A stretch of DNA of 50,009 nt from an uncultured Methanobrevibacter sp. (GTDB lineage: Archaea > Methanobacteriota > Methanobacteria > Methanobacteriales > Methanobacteriaceae). The notes beneath the pieces were generated by a model. It searched no databases and was not told where the DNA came from. It saw nothing but the letters and a program-made list of their open reading frames with translations. Position 1 is the stretch's first letter. Each line of letters opens with the position of its first letter. This document shows, piece by piece, positions 21,266 to 29,821 of this stretch. The position numbers were made by a program, and so were the translations under genes. The DNA lies in the NCBI RefSeq assembly GCF_902774605.1, contig NZ_CACYJE010000009.1:1-50009 (forward strand), in the 5' to 3' direction.

Positions 21266-21910
21266 ATGGTAGCAACAATTCCCGGCAGCGAAATATTGAC
21301 TTCAACATTAAACATGATTTCTCAAAGTCTGCAGATTCCCGTAATTATCTTTTTAGTGATATTTGCGGTTTTCGCAGTCTTGGCTATTGGAGGGCTGGTT
21401 TCTGAGTACACTTCAAGAAAAAAAGTCACTCCTGACCTCATCGAGCAGCTAATATATTCAATTTCAAATGCGGGCTCTTTAGAGGAAATAAAGGACATAA
21501 TTAAGAACGCAAAAATCTATGAATCCCAGAAGGTTGTCCTGATTAAAATTTTAAGATCAAGTTCCCTTACAGTCGATTCAAGGCATGCCCTTGCAAAGAA
21601 ACTGATAGAGTTTGAGGAAAACAAATTCACAAAGACAATAGAGAAAACTGATGTGGTAACTCGTATAGGGCCGACTTTAGGTTTAATGGGTACTTTAATC
21701 CCAATGGGTCCAGGTCTTGCCGCATTGGGTGCTGGTGATGTAAATACTCTTGCCAACGCGATTATTGTAGCATTTGATACCACTGTTGTTGGTATTGGTG
21801 CAGGTGCTGTGGCCTACTTCGTATCAAAAGTAAGACGCAGATGGTATGAGGAATACCTGTCCAACTTGGATGCGCTTGCCGATGCGCTTCTGGATAAATT
21901 AAATCAATGA
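21266..21910 (+). CDS. MotA/TolQ/ExbB-type proton channel subunit
   Basis: A 214-residue membrane protein with the ExbB layout: one helix near residues 21-45, a cytoplasmic stretch of about 85 residues (VTPDLIEQLIYSISNAGS...), then two helices at about 133-157 and 160-185. The second pair carries RIGPTLGLMGTLIPMGPGL and NAIIVAFDTTVVGIGAG, where the T-LGLMGT-P and A-TT-G-GAG patterns are hallmarks of ExbB/TolQ. Such proteins form the pentameric ring of proton-driven motors. It sits 8 nt after the DUF2162 gene with an AGGTGATTTT site, and 9 nt before the ExbD-like partner. The presence of this motor in a single-membrane archaeon is notable. Confidence 0.85.
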   Translation: MVATIPGSEILTSTLNMISQSLQIPVIIFLVIFAVFAVLAIGGLVSEYTSRKKVTPDLIEQLIYSISNAGSLEEIKDIIKNAKIYESQKVVLIKILRSSSLTVDSRHALAKKLIEFEENKFTKTIEKTDVVTRIGPTLGLMGTLIPMGPGLAALGAGDVNTLANAIIVAFDTTVVGIGAGAVAYFVSKVRRRWYEEYLSNLDALADALLDKLNQ

Positions 21911-21919
21911 GGTTTTCAC

Positions 21920-22252
21920 ATGGTTCTAGACAAGTCTAAGAAAAGATTTTCAGAAGGTGAAGAGGATCCGATGGCAGGAACCTCAAATCTTGTTGATGCA
22001 ATGCTTGTTATTGCAGTTGGATTGCTGATATTTGTTGTAATAAGTTGGAATATGCAGAGTGTTGTATTTCAGGATTCGCAAGACCAACAAAAGGCCATTG
22101 AGGAATCATCACCTGATGTGACTGAAGTGGCTGAAGGACAGGTTTTAAATGAGACTCCAGATACCTCCGACAGCTCCGGTCAGGGATACATGGAAATGGG
22201 TAAGGTCTATAAGGATCCTTCAACGGGAAAATTGATAATGGTTGAAGGTTAA
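21920..22252 (+). CDS. DUF2149-type ExbD-like protein
   Basis: A 110-residue protein with a short cytoplasmic N-terminus, one membrane helix (residues about 24-44, LVDAMLVIAVGLLIFVVIS) and a roughly 65-residue outer domain ending YKDPSTGKLIMVEG. The helix starts with Asp26 in the context LVD-MLV. This is close to ExbD, where Asp25 in FIDIMLVLL carries the proton, so it is probably the motor-rotor partner of the upstream ExbB-like protein. The position as last gene of the cobN-like operon and the DP-AGTSNLVD motif fit DUF2149. The outer domain is much shorter than ExbD's. A TTTTTTTACTTTTTATTTT run about 40 nt downstream is the likely termination site. Confidence 0.8.
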   Translation: MVLDKSKKRFSEGEEDPMAGTSNLVDAMLVIAVGLLIFVVISWNMQSVVFQDSQDQQKAIEESSPDVTEVAEGQVLNETPDTSDSSGQGYMEMGKVYKDPSTGKLIMVEG

Positions 22253-22333
22253 TTTTTTTAAGGGATTTTGTTAAAAATCTCGGTATTCTTTTTTTACTTT
22301 TTATTTTAACTATTATTAACTTAAACTTGATTT

Positions 22334-22414
22334 AAGTATTACTTTTTTTATTATTTTCCTATTTTAGTAATAAATTGATTAGTTTTAAATATTAAATATT
22401 ATATAGTAATAATT
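22334..22414 (+). promoter_or_regulatory. AGTAATA-type sites upstream of DUF3344 adhesin
   Basis: Three sites related to the cobN-like promoter repeats lie here: AAGTATTACTT (22334-22344, a perfect odd palindrome), TTAGTAATAAA (22364-22374) and TAGTAATAATT (22404-22414). They precede the AT-rich core promoter of the gene at 22486. Shared core sites point to one regulator for both transcription units (inference). In such AT-rich DNA chance matches remain possible. Confidence 0.4.
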
Positions 22415-22485
22415 AAGGGTATAATTTTATTATTACCTTTAATAAATTTTTAAAAATTCGTATTAAATATTTGGAGGAAATTATT

Positions 22486-25400
22486 TTGCAAAGTAAAAGA
22501 AGAAATTCGATATTATTGATTGCATTGCTTTTCATATTATTGATGTCTATCTCTTTTGTTAGTGCACAAGAATTAGATGATTCAAATAATGATGATTTGG
22601 CTGTTGATAATAGCGAATCTGTAATTGAAAGTCAAAATGATGGACTGGATGATATATCTAGTCAAGATAATGAAGATGAATTGAAAGATTCAAGTCAGGT
22701 TGTCGAAACAATTCCTCAAGCCGATACAGGGGTTGTTTCAGGAGGAGTTGACTTAACTACTTATAATGGTAGGACTACAACAGGTAATGTGGTGTATACA
22801 GTTCCAGTTAATCAAACCAATCTTAAATCTGCAATAGTTGTTGTAAATGTTTATTCAGGTAGTGGAGCTGAGACATATGGTCTTTATTCCAATGTTACAT
22901 TAAATACAAACAATGGACTGGAAGTTTTGGGATATGAAACATTAACATTTGATACTAATCTCGCAAACGATCCAACTGTTTATTATGTAAATGACCACAC
23001 TACCAAACAATATTCAGACTACCAAATGGTTTACGATATTACAAACAAGGTCAAAAACTTAAATCCTGGAGATACCATCACTGTAGGTGTTGAAAACACA
23101 AAGATTCCAGACAAACTATTTGATGGTAATATTAAATTAATTGGCCTATTCTATGCTTATGATGATGGGGATGAAGATAAGTATACTTATTGGTTACATT
23201 TAGGTCAGTTATGGAGATCTGCAACCACCGGTAATTTTAATTTTGCAACTCAGAATTATAATGGTAAAACTGATGATATTTCATTAAGGACAATCGCATT
23301 ATCCAGTTCACTTGCAGATTCTTATAAAATTAACAATAATGAAATTACTCCAACTAGCGTAACCCCAGGGGACTATTATTCTAATGATATTAAATGGGAC
23401 AATATTGCGTATGCATTTAGTTCTGGAAGTGAAACCAATTTCTCCTTTGAAAAAAGTTCCGGTTCCTATAAAACTAATGTCGCTTTGTTGGTGGTTAGAG
23501 AACAATATGAAACCGCACCTATAACTGAAGTTTATGTTAATTATGCTACAGGTTCCGATGATTATGCGGGAACAAGTTCAGAAAACTCATTTAAAACAAT
23601 TGAACATGCATTAAGTGTAATTGAACCAAATGGAATCATTCATTTAAGTGGTGTAAACTACTTGGATAATGTTGGCGTTGATGGTATTTCCATTGATAAA
23701 AATGTTTCCATTATTGGTATGGGTGATGATGCTGTAATCGATGCTAACAATAATGGTAGGATTTTCAGTATTGGTGCTTATACAGTCAATTTATCTAATT
23801 TGGCATTTGTCAATGCTAATGTTGCTGGTGCCAGCGATAAACGTGGAGGAGCATTATGGGTCAATGGGGCTACTTTAACAGTTGATAATTGTAAATTCAT
23901 CAATAACACTGCAGGTACAAGTTCATCCTACGGTGGAGCCATCAACTTAAAATCTGCTACAGCAACCATTAGAGATTCCTATTTCGAAAACAACTCTGCA
24001 TGGTATGCTGCTGGTGCAATTAATGCTGAAAATAGTAATGTGCTTTTAAACATTACAGGCTCAACATTTACTAACAATGTTATTTTAAACAATGGATGGT
24101 CCGCAGGAGCTGCAATATGTGCCTATAATACTGTAATAATTGACAGATCAATGTTTTATGGTAACAGATTAACTGACACTACCCGTAATGGTAAATCCAT
24201 CAACGAATACAGTACTGGCAGTTTAACAATCACCAATTCTGTTTTATTGGATGGTGAAAAAGGAGTATGGATTGCAACCGGCCCAACTGTTTTAGAAAAT
24301 AACTGGTGGGGAAACAATGACACTACCAAAGATACCAATCCAAAAGACTTAGGATACACAAATGCTGATGTAACTTCCTATTTATATCTTAATATGGTAA
24401 TGTATGCAACTGGTATGGATATAGATGATGTGGCAACTGTAAATATTAACTTGGTTTCAAGTGATGACAGTGAATTTGATATGCCAAATCTTCCTGCAAC
24501 CATTGCTGCTGTAAATGGAGATGTTAATCCTGAAACTACCACTCTCGTCAATGGTATTGCATCTGTTGCATATACAATCACTGAAGTTGGAAACAATGCT
24601 GTAACTGTTGATGTTTTAGGAATTAAAGATACTGTAACTTTATCTTCTGAAGATGTAGTTTCAACCGCTATAGTTTATGTAAACTCAACTGGCGGTTCTG
24701 ATTCAAACTCTGGAAATAGCTGGGAAAATGCATTTAAAACAATTGAAAAGGCTGTAAGTGCTGTAGAAGAGGATGGAACAATTTATGTTGCTGATGGTTT
24801 CTATCAATTAGGTGATTCTGTTCCTGCAGCAGGTATTTCTATAACTAAAAACATCGCTATCATCGGTCAAAGTACAAATGCTGTAATTTCAGGTGGTAAT
24901 GCAAAAAGAATATTTACTATTGGTGTAGATTGTACTTTAAACATTACTAAATTAACTTTAACTGAAGGTAAAGGTACTTATGGTGGTGCTATTCAGATTG
25001 AAGATGGTGGAAATACAAACCCTGTCCGTCAAGGTTATTTAATAATTTCCGATTCAATTATTTCAAATTCTCAAGCAACTACTATCGGAGGAGCTATTGG
25101 AACAAATAGGGGAACTATCAGCAATATTAACAATGTCACATTCGTAGGCAATAGTGCACCTATCGGTGGGGCGGTAGGTTCATCTCAAAAAGGAACTGTT
25201 AATATTGGAGAAAATTGTAAATTTATTGAAAATAGTGCTTCTGGTCGTGGATCCGTGATTTATGCTCAAGCAGAAGTAACCACAGGTAAAAACAACCTAT
25301 TTTATGGAAATATTGCAACTGGCAACTATGGTTATGGTGCTATATTTGGTTATGGATTTGATATAGGTCCCGCTAATGTATTTATTAATAACAAAGCAGC

Positions 25401-28400
25401 AGCAGGTGGATCATTATATCTTGGTGGAAACAGATATTCTGGAACCGGTAGCTATTGTATATTCATTAATAATACAGATAATGATGGTTACACTATTGCA
25501 AAACAAAGTAAAAACCGCCCAGTAACCCTTAATAATTGTTATTGGGGAACAAATACTCCTGATTTCAGTGCTTTATGTAATGGGGCTATAACTTATACCA
25601 ATTATTTGGTATTGAATATATCTTCAGATAGTGATGAAATCCATGTTGGTGAAAATGTGGTCATCACTGTCGATTTGACTAAAAATCAGAATGGTGGAAC
25701 TGTAGATATTAATTCACTTCCAGGCAGTCTACCTTTAGTATTCGCAGTTGTTAACGGTAATGTAAATCCAATTACAACAGAGCTTGTAAATGGTGTTGGA
25801 ACAACTACTTATTCACCTTCTGTAATGGGTGAAGGTTCTGTGACAGCTAATATTTATGCAGTTGCTGAAACTTACACCTTAAATGTATTGCCTGAAGCTG
25901 GAACAGTATTTGTTAATAGTACTGGTGGCTTAGATACTAATGCAGGTGACAGTTGGACAAATGCTGTTAAAACTATTAAACATGCTTTGGAAATTGTTGG
26001 TGAAAATAGAACAATTTATGTTGCTGATGGTATTTATTATTTAGAAGATGTTTCCGTTGATGGATTAACCATTGATAAAAATGTTTCCATTATTGGTATG
26101 GGAGATAATATTGTCATCGATGCTAATAATAATGGTAGAATATTCAATATTGATGGTTCAACAGTTACTTTGAATAATTTAATTTTCACCCATGCGGACG
26201 TTTCCAATGCTACAGTTAAACGTGGTGGAGCACTATACGTAACCAGTTCAATTTTAAATATTGATAATTGTAAGTTCATTGACAATACTGCTGGAATTTC
26301 TGGCAGTTATTCAGGTGCAATCAATTTAATAGGATCCAATACTACAATTTCCAATTCCTACTTTGAAAATAACACTGCATGGTATGGTGGTAGTGCAATT
26401 AATGCACAATCTGGAAATATCTTTGTCAATATCCAAAATTCCCAATTCATTAACAATAGGGCTCTGAACACAGGATATGCAATGGGTGGAGCACTCATGA
26501 TTTATGGTGATTCCATCATTAACAGGTCAGTTCTTTTCAATAATAGTTTAGGTGATAAATCTAGGGCAAATGCTGGTCAAGCAATCAACTATGGTCAAGG
26601 TAATCATGTTCTTGTCAATTCAGTATTGATAGGCGAAGGATTATTGACAGTTAACCTAGGAAATAGTGCTGTCGTTTCATTAGAAGACAACTGGTGGGGA
26701 AACAATGACACAACCAAAGACACAAATCCTAAAGATTTAGGACACACAAACGGTAATGTGGAATCTTATTTAGTTTTATCTTCAACTATAGATAAAGATT
26801 TAATTTTTGCTGGTGATTTGGTTACTGTTACCACTACATTAGGCAATGTAATTGAATTGCCTGTTGTATTCGATGCTAATTTAGGCAGTGTAACTCCTAA
26901 TGAAGCAACTATTCTTGGTCAGGTAGTGTCTACTTATAATGCCACTGACATGGGAGATGTTATTGTTACAGTTGATGTGTTAGGAATTAAAAATGAAATT
27001 AAATTCACTGTAAAAGAATCTCTTCCTAATGTTGCTATTGCTCAAGTCAAAACTCCTTGGAACGATGGAATCTATCCGGGAGTTAACAATACTTTCACTA
27101 TCACATTAAATAATTTAGAAAATGACCCTGTGGAAGGTTTAGTCCTTGAAGTATATTCCAATGAAACCGGTGAATTAATTGCTAGTTACACTATCGATTC
27201 ATTAGTTGCTGGAACTTCAACAATTTCAGTGACAGACCCTACAATTCGTCCAATAACAGAACAGACTGTATGGCCTACTGCAAGAGATAATAAGATTAGA
27301 TTCACATTTAATTTAATGAGGGGAGAAGATGTGGCTGCCACATTAAGTGTTGACAAAATGCTTGCATATGACGGATATTTAAATAAGACATATGCATATG
27401 GTGGTCATGACAATATCATAAACAGAAATTACACAATTACTGGAGACATTATCATTGCTACACAGGATGAGAGCGTTTACATGGATCAATTATCAAGGTT
27501 CAGAAATGAAACATGGAACATTGAAACACCTGAAGATGCAGAAAATATTAGAGCATTCTTATACTTCAACTATAACTGGGATACTTCATTCTTCCCTAAC
27601 GGATGGACTTTAACATTCAATGATGTTGAAATAACCGCTGATTATATCTCTTATGAAAGAGATAGAGGTAACCTAGGTGGTTGGGGTGCATATGACTATG
27701 GTCTTTTAGTATTTGATGTAACTGAGTATTATAAGGCAAATCAAAATAATTCTTTCGTCATTGAAAAAACCGGCAATTGTGCATTATATCCATCAACTTT
27801 ATATGTATTATATGACATGCCAAACAGCCATGTAACCAAGGATGTTTACTTCAGCGATATTTGTGACGTATTCTATCCAAACTATAACATGAATGGCTAT
27901 GACGACTTGATTAAATTTGTTGTTGATTATAATGGATTGAATTTAGAAAATATGACTGAAGCTACCTGGTATGTATTTAGTGGTTCTTCTTCAACTAACA
28001 ATATTCTTTTATTCAATGATAAGGAAGAAAATGCGTTCATTGGACGTACTTCTAATAGCTGTTATGCTTTAGAATTGGATGTAACTGATTACATTTCTGA
28101 AAACAATAAAGCATGGTTCATTTCAACCAATAGGTCTACAACCACTGTCGCTTATGAACAGGTATTGGTTATTACTAAAGTTTCAACTGTTGAAACTTCT
28201 ATAGAAATTACATCAATCCAAGGTAACGGCACTATTTTAGGAATTCTAAAAGATAATTCTGGTTTAGGAGTAGCTAATCAAATCATCAACTTAACTGTTG
28301 ATGGTACAAGCTTCGCAAGCACCGTCACTAATGATGCTGGTGAATTCACAATAATTGGTAAAAACGGTGTAAATAACATTATTTTTGAAGGAGATAATGT

Positions 28401-29682
28401 ATTTTTAACTTCAATCAAGTCAATCACCTTAACTGACATTGCTTCAAATGAGGAAACCAACAAAACAATTTCAGATTTAGAAAAACAATTAGAAGAAGCT
28501 CAGGCTAATGCCACTGCTTTGGCTGATGAGCTTGATGATGCTAAGGCTAATTTGACTGCTGCTGATGAGAAAATTGCTGGTTTGGAAAGTGATCTTGCTG
28601 AAGCAAATCAAAAAATTGCTAATTTGACTAGTCAATTAGAAAATATCACTGCCCAATTGGCAAATAAAACTTCTGAAGTAGCTAACTTAACTGATCAATT
28701 GGCTGAGGCTCAGGCTAATGCTACTGCTTTGGCTGATGAGCTTGCTGATGCTAAGGCTAATTTGACTGCTGCTGATGAAAGAATTGCTGATTTGGAAAGT
28801 GATCTTGCTGAAGCAAATCAAAAGGTTGGTAACTTAACTGATCAATTGGCTGAGGCTAACAGTAATATCACTAGTTTAACTGAAAAATTATCAACTGTCA
28901 CTACTCAATTGGCTGAGGCTCAGGCTAATGCTACTGCTTTGGCTGATGAGCTTGCTGATGCTAAGGCTAATTTGACTGCTGCAGAAGCTAAAGTTGCTGA
29001 TTTGACTAATAAATTGGCTGATGCTAATAATAATATTACTAATTTGACTGATAAATTAGCTAATATCACTGCTCAATTGGAAGAAGCTCAAAAACAAATT
29101 CAAAACCTGTCTTCTGAGTTAATCCCTACAGCAATCACAGCAAATGCCTTAAAAATTAAAGCTTTAAATAGTGGAAACTTCCAAGTCACCTTAAAAGATA
29201 ATAAAGGTAATGCTTTAGCAAATAAAACAGTATCCATTATTATTAATGGTGTAACAAAACAAGTAACCACTGATGCCAATGGTATTGCAAAATTATCAGT
29301 TAAATACTCAACTGCTGGTACTTACAATGTGGTAGTCACATTCTTGGGTGATAAAACATACTCAGCTACTGTAGCAACCGGTAAAATTACCGTAACTAAA
29401 AAGGCTACAAAAATCACCGCTCCTAAAAAGAAATTTAAAGTTAAGAAGAAAACCAAAAAGGTTAAAATCACTTTAAAATCTGAAGGAAAAGCTTTGGCTA
29501 AAAAGAAAATCACTTTAACTGTCAAAGGTAAAACTTTCAAAGCTAAAACCAATTCAAAAGGTGTGGCTACAATTAAAGTTAAACTTAATAAAAGAGGAAC
29601 TTTCAAGTACAAAGTGAAATTCGCTGGTGATGGAGCTTACAAAGCAATCAGTAAAAAAGGTAAAATTGTAATCAAAAAATAG
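22486..29682 (+). CDS. large secreted DUF3344/beta-helix protein with coiled-coil stalk
   Basis: About 2398 residues. The start is the TTG at 22486, because the upstream in-frame TTG at 22471 lies on the GGAGG ribosome site (22473-22477). Order: signal peptide (1 to about 24, ending SFVSA); DUF3344-like domain (82-342, from GVVSGGVDLT); three beta-helix blocks at about 349-632, 731-1043 and 1141-1428, the latter two opening VNSTGG.D.N.G.SW.NA.KTI; Ig-like segments between; a CARDB-like segment (1515-1625); a second DUF3344-like domain (1629-1902); a 28-heptad coiled coil (about 2006-2201); an Ig-like domain; and a lysine-rich C-terminal domain (about 2310-2398). It is secreted without a membrane anchor. 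Position directly after the cobN-like operon suggests a role as extracellular binding partner, but a general adhesin is equally possible. Confidence 0.85.
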   Translation: MQSKRRNSILLIALLFILLMSISFVSAQELDDSNNDDLAVDNSESVIESQNDGLDDISSQDNEDELKDSSQVVETIPQADTGVVSGGVDLTTYNGRTTTGNVVYTVPVNQTNLKSAIVVVNVYSGSGAETYGLYSNVTLNTNNGLEVLGYETLTFDTNLANDPTVYYVNDHTTKQYSDYQMVYDITNKVKNLNPGDTITVGVENTKIPDKLFDGNIKLIGLFYAYDDGDEDKYTYWLHLGQLWRSATTGNFNFATQNYNGKTDDISLRTIALSSSLADSYKINNNEITPTSVTPGDYYSNDIKWDNIAYAFSSGSETNFSFEKSSGSYKTNVALLVVREQYETAPITEVYVNYATGSDDYAGTSSENSFKTIEHALSVIEPNGIIHLSGVNYLDNVGVDGISIDKNVSIIGMGDDAVIDANNNGRIFSIGAYTVNLSNLAFVNANVAGASDKRGGALWVNGATLTVDNCKFINNTAGTSSSYGGAINLKSATATIRDSYFENNSAWYAAGAINAENSNVLLNITGSTFTNNVILNNGWSAGAAICAYNTVIIDRSMFYGNRLTDTTRNGKSINEYSTGSLTITNSVLLDGEKGVWIATGPTVLENNWWGNNDTTKDTNPKDLGYTNADVTSYLYLNMVMYATGMDIDDVATVNINLVSSDDSEFDMPNLPATIAAVNGDVNPETTTLVNGIASVAYTITEVGNNAVTVDVLGIKDTVTLSSEDVVSTAIVYVNSTGGSDSNSGNSWENAFKTIEKAVSAVEEDGTIYVADGFYQLGDSVPAAGISITKNIAIIGQSTNAVISGGNAKRIFTIGVDCTLNITKLTLTEGKGTYGGAIQIEDGGNTNPVRQGYLIISDSIISNSQATTIGGAIGTNRGTISNINNVTFVGNSAPIGGAVGSSQKGTVNIGENCKFIENSASGRGSVIYAQAEVTTGKNNLFYGNIATGNYGYGAIFGYGFDIGPANVFINNKAAAGGSLYLGGNRYSGTGSYCIFINNTDNDGYTIAKQSKNRPVTLNNCYWGTNTPDFSALCNGAITYTNYLVLNISSDSDEIHVGENVVITVDLTKNQNGGTVDINSLPGSLPLVFAVVNGNVNPITTELVNGVGTTTYSPSVMGEGSVTANIYAVAETYTLNVLPEAGTVFVNSTGGLDTNAGDSWTNAVKTIKHALEIVGENRTIYVADGIYYLEDVSVDGLTIDKNVSIIGMGDNIVIDANNNGRIFNIDGSTVTLNNLIFTHADVSNATVKRGGALYVTSSILNIDNCKFIDNTAGISGSYSGAINLIGSNTTISNSYFENNTAWYGGSAINAQSGNIFVNIQNSQFINNRALNTGYAMGGALMIYGDSIINRSVLFNNSLGDKSRANAGQAINYGQGNHVLVNSVLIGEGLLTVNLGNSAVVSLEDNWWGNNDTTKDTNPKDLGHTNGNVESYLVLSSTIDKDLIFAGDLVTVTTTLGNVIELPVVFDANLGSVTPNEATILGQVVSTYNATDMGDVIVTVDVLGIKNEIKFTVKESLPNVAIAQVKTPWNDGIYPGVNNTFTITLNNLENDPVEGLVLEVYSNETGELIASYTIDSLVAGTSTISVTDPTIRPITEQTVWPTARDNKIRFTFNLMRGEDVAATLSVDKMLAYDGYLNKTYAYGGHDNIINRNYTITGDIIIATQDESVYMDQLSRFRNETWNIETPEDAENIRAFLYFNYNWDTSFFPNGWTLTFNDVEITADYISYERDRGNLGGWGAYDYGLLVFDVTEYYKANQNNSFVIEKTGNCALYPSTLYVLYDMPNSHVTKDVYFSDICDVFYPNYNMNGYDDLIKFVVDYNGLNLENMTEATWYVFSGSSSTNNILLFNDKEENAFIGRTSNSCYALELDVTDYISENNKAWFISTNRSTTTVAYEQVLVITKVSTVETSIEITSIQGNGTILGILKDNSGLGVANQIINLTVDGTSFASTVTNDAGEFTIIGKNGVNNIIFEGDNVFLTSIKSITLTDIASNEETNKTISDLEKQLEEAQANATALADELDDAKANLTAADEKIAGLESDLAEANQKIANLTSQLENITAQLANKTSEVANLTDQLAEAQANATALADELADAKANLTAADERIADLESDLAEANQKVGNLTDQLAEANSNITSLTEKLSTVTTQLAEAQANATALADELADAKANLTAAEAKVADLTNKLADANNNITNLTDKLANITAQLEEAQKQIQNLSSELIPTAITANALKIKALNSGNFQVTLKDNKGNALANKTVSIIINGVTKQVTTDANGIAKLSVKYSTAGTYNVVVTFLGDKTYSATVATGKITVTKKATKITAPKKKFKVKKKTKKVKITLKSEGKALAKKKITLTVKGKTFKAKTNSKGVATIKVKLNKRGTFKYKVKFAGDGAYKAISKKGKIVIKK
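28501..29088 (+). repeat. 210-bp tandem repeat encoding ten-heptad coiled-coil units
   Basis: The string CAGGCTAATG opens each unit at 28501, 28711 and 28921, exactly 210 bp (70 codons, ten heptads) apart. The third unit runs 168 bp (eight heptads) to 29088, so the array is 588 bp or 28 heptads with the register kept. The first 65-70 bp of each unit are nearly identical in DNA, which points to recent duplication or gene conversion. Each unit encodes ANATALADEL-DAKANLTAA with repeated N-A-T, N-L-T and N-I-T sequons. Confidence 0.9.
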
Positions 29683-29710
29683 AGATTAACTTCTCTATTT
29701 TTTATCTATT
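29678..29710 (+). terminator. terminator overlapping stop of DUF3344 gene
   Basis: AATAGAGA (29678-29685) pairs with TCTCTATT (29692-29699), extendable by two A-T pairs, and is followed by TTTTTTATC. The left arm contains the TAG stop codon. Confidence 0.65.
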
Positions 29711-29821
29711 TTTTTGTATTTTGCTCAAATTTTCAACTTTTTGGAAAAACTTATATTATTATTTTTAATAAATATATTATCTAAATAATAAAATATTATT
29801 AAAAATTATTAAGGTAGGACA

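Noticed and set aside
22471-22485. TTG at 22471 as start of the DUF3344 gene
   Set aside because: It overlaps the GGAGG ribosome site that serves the TTG at 22486, and the extra residues would precede a normal signal peptide.
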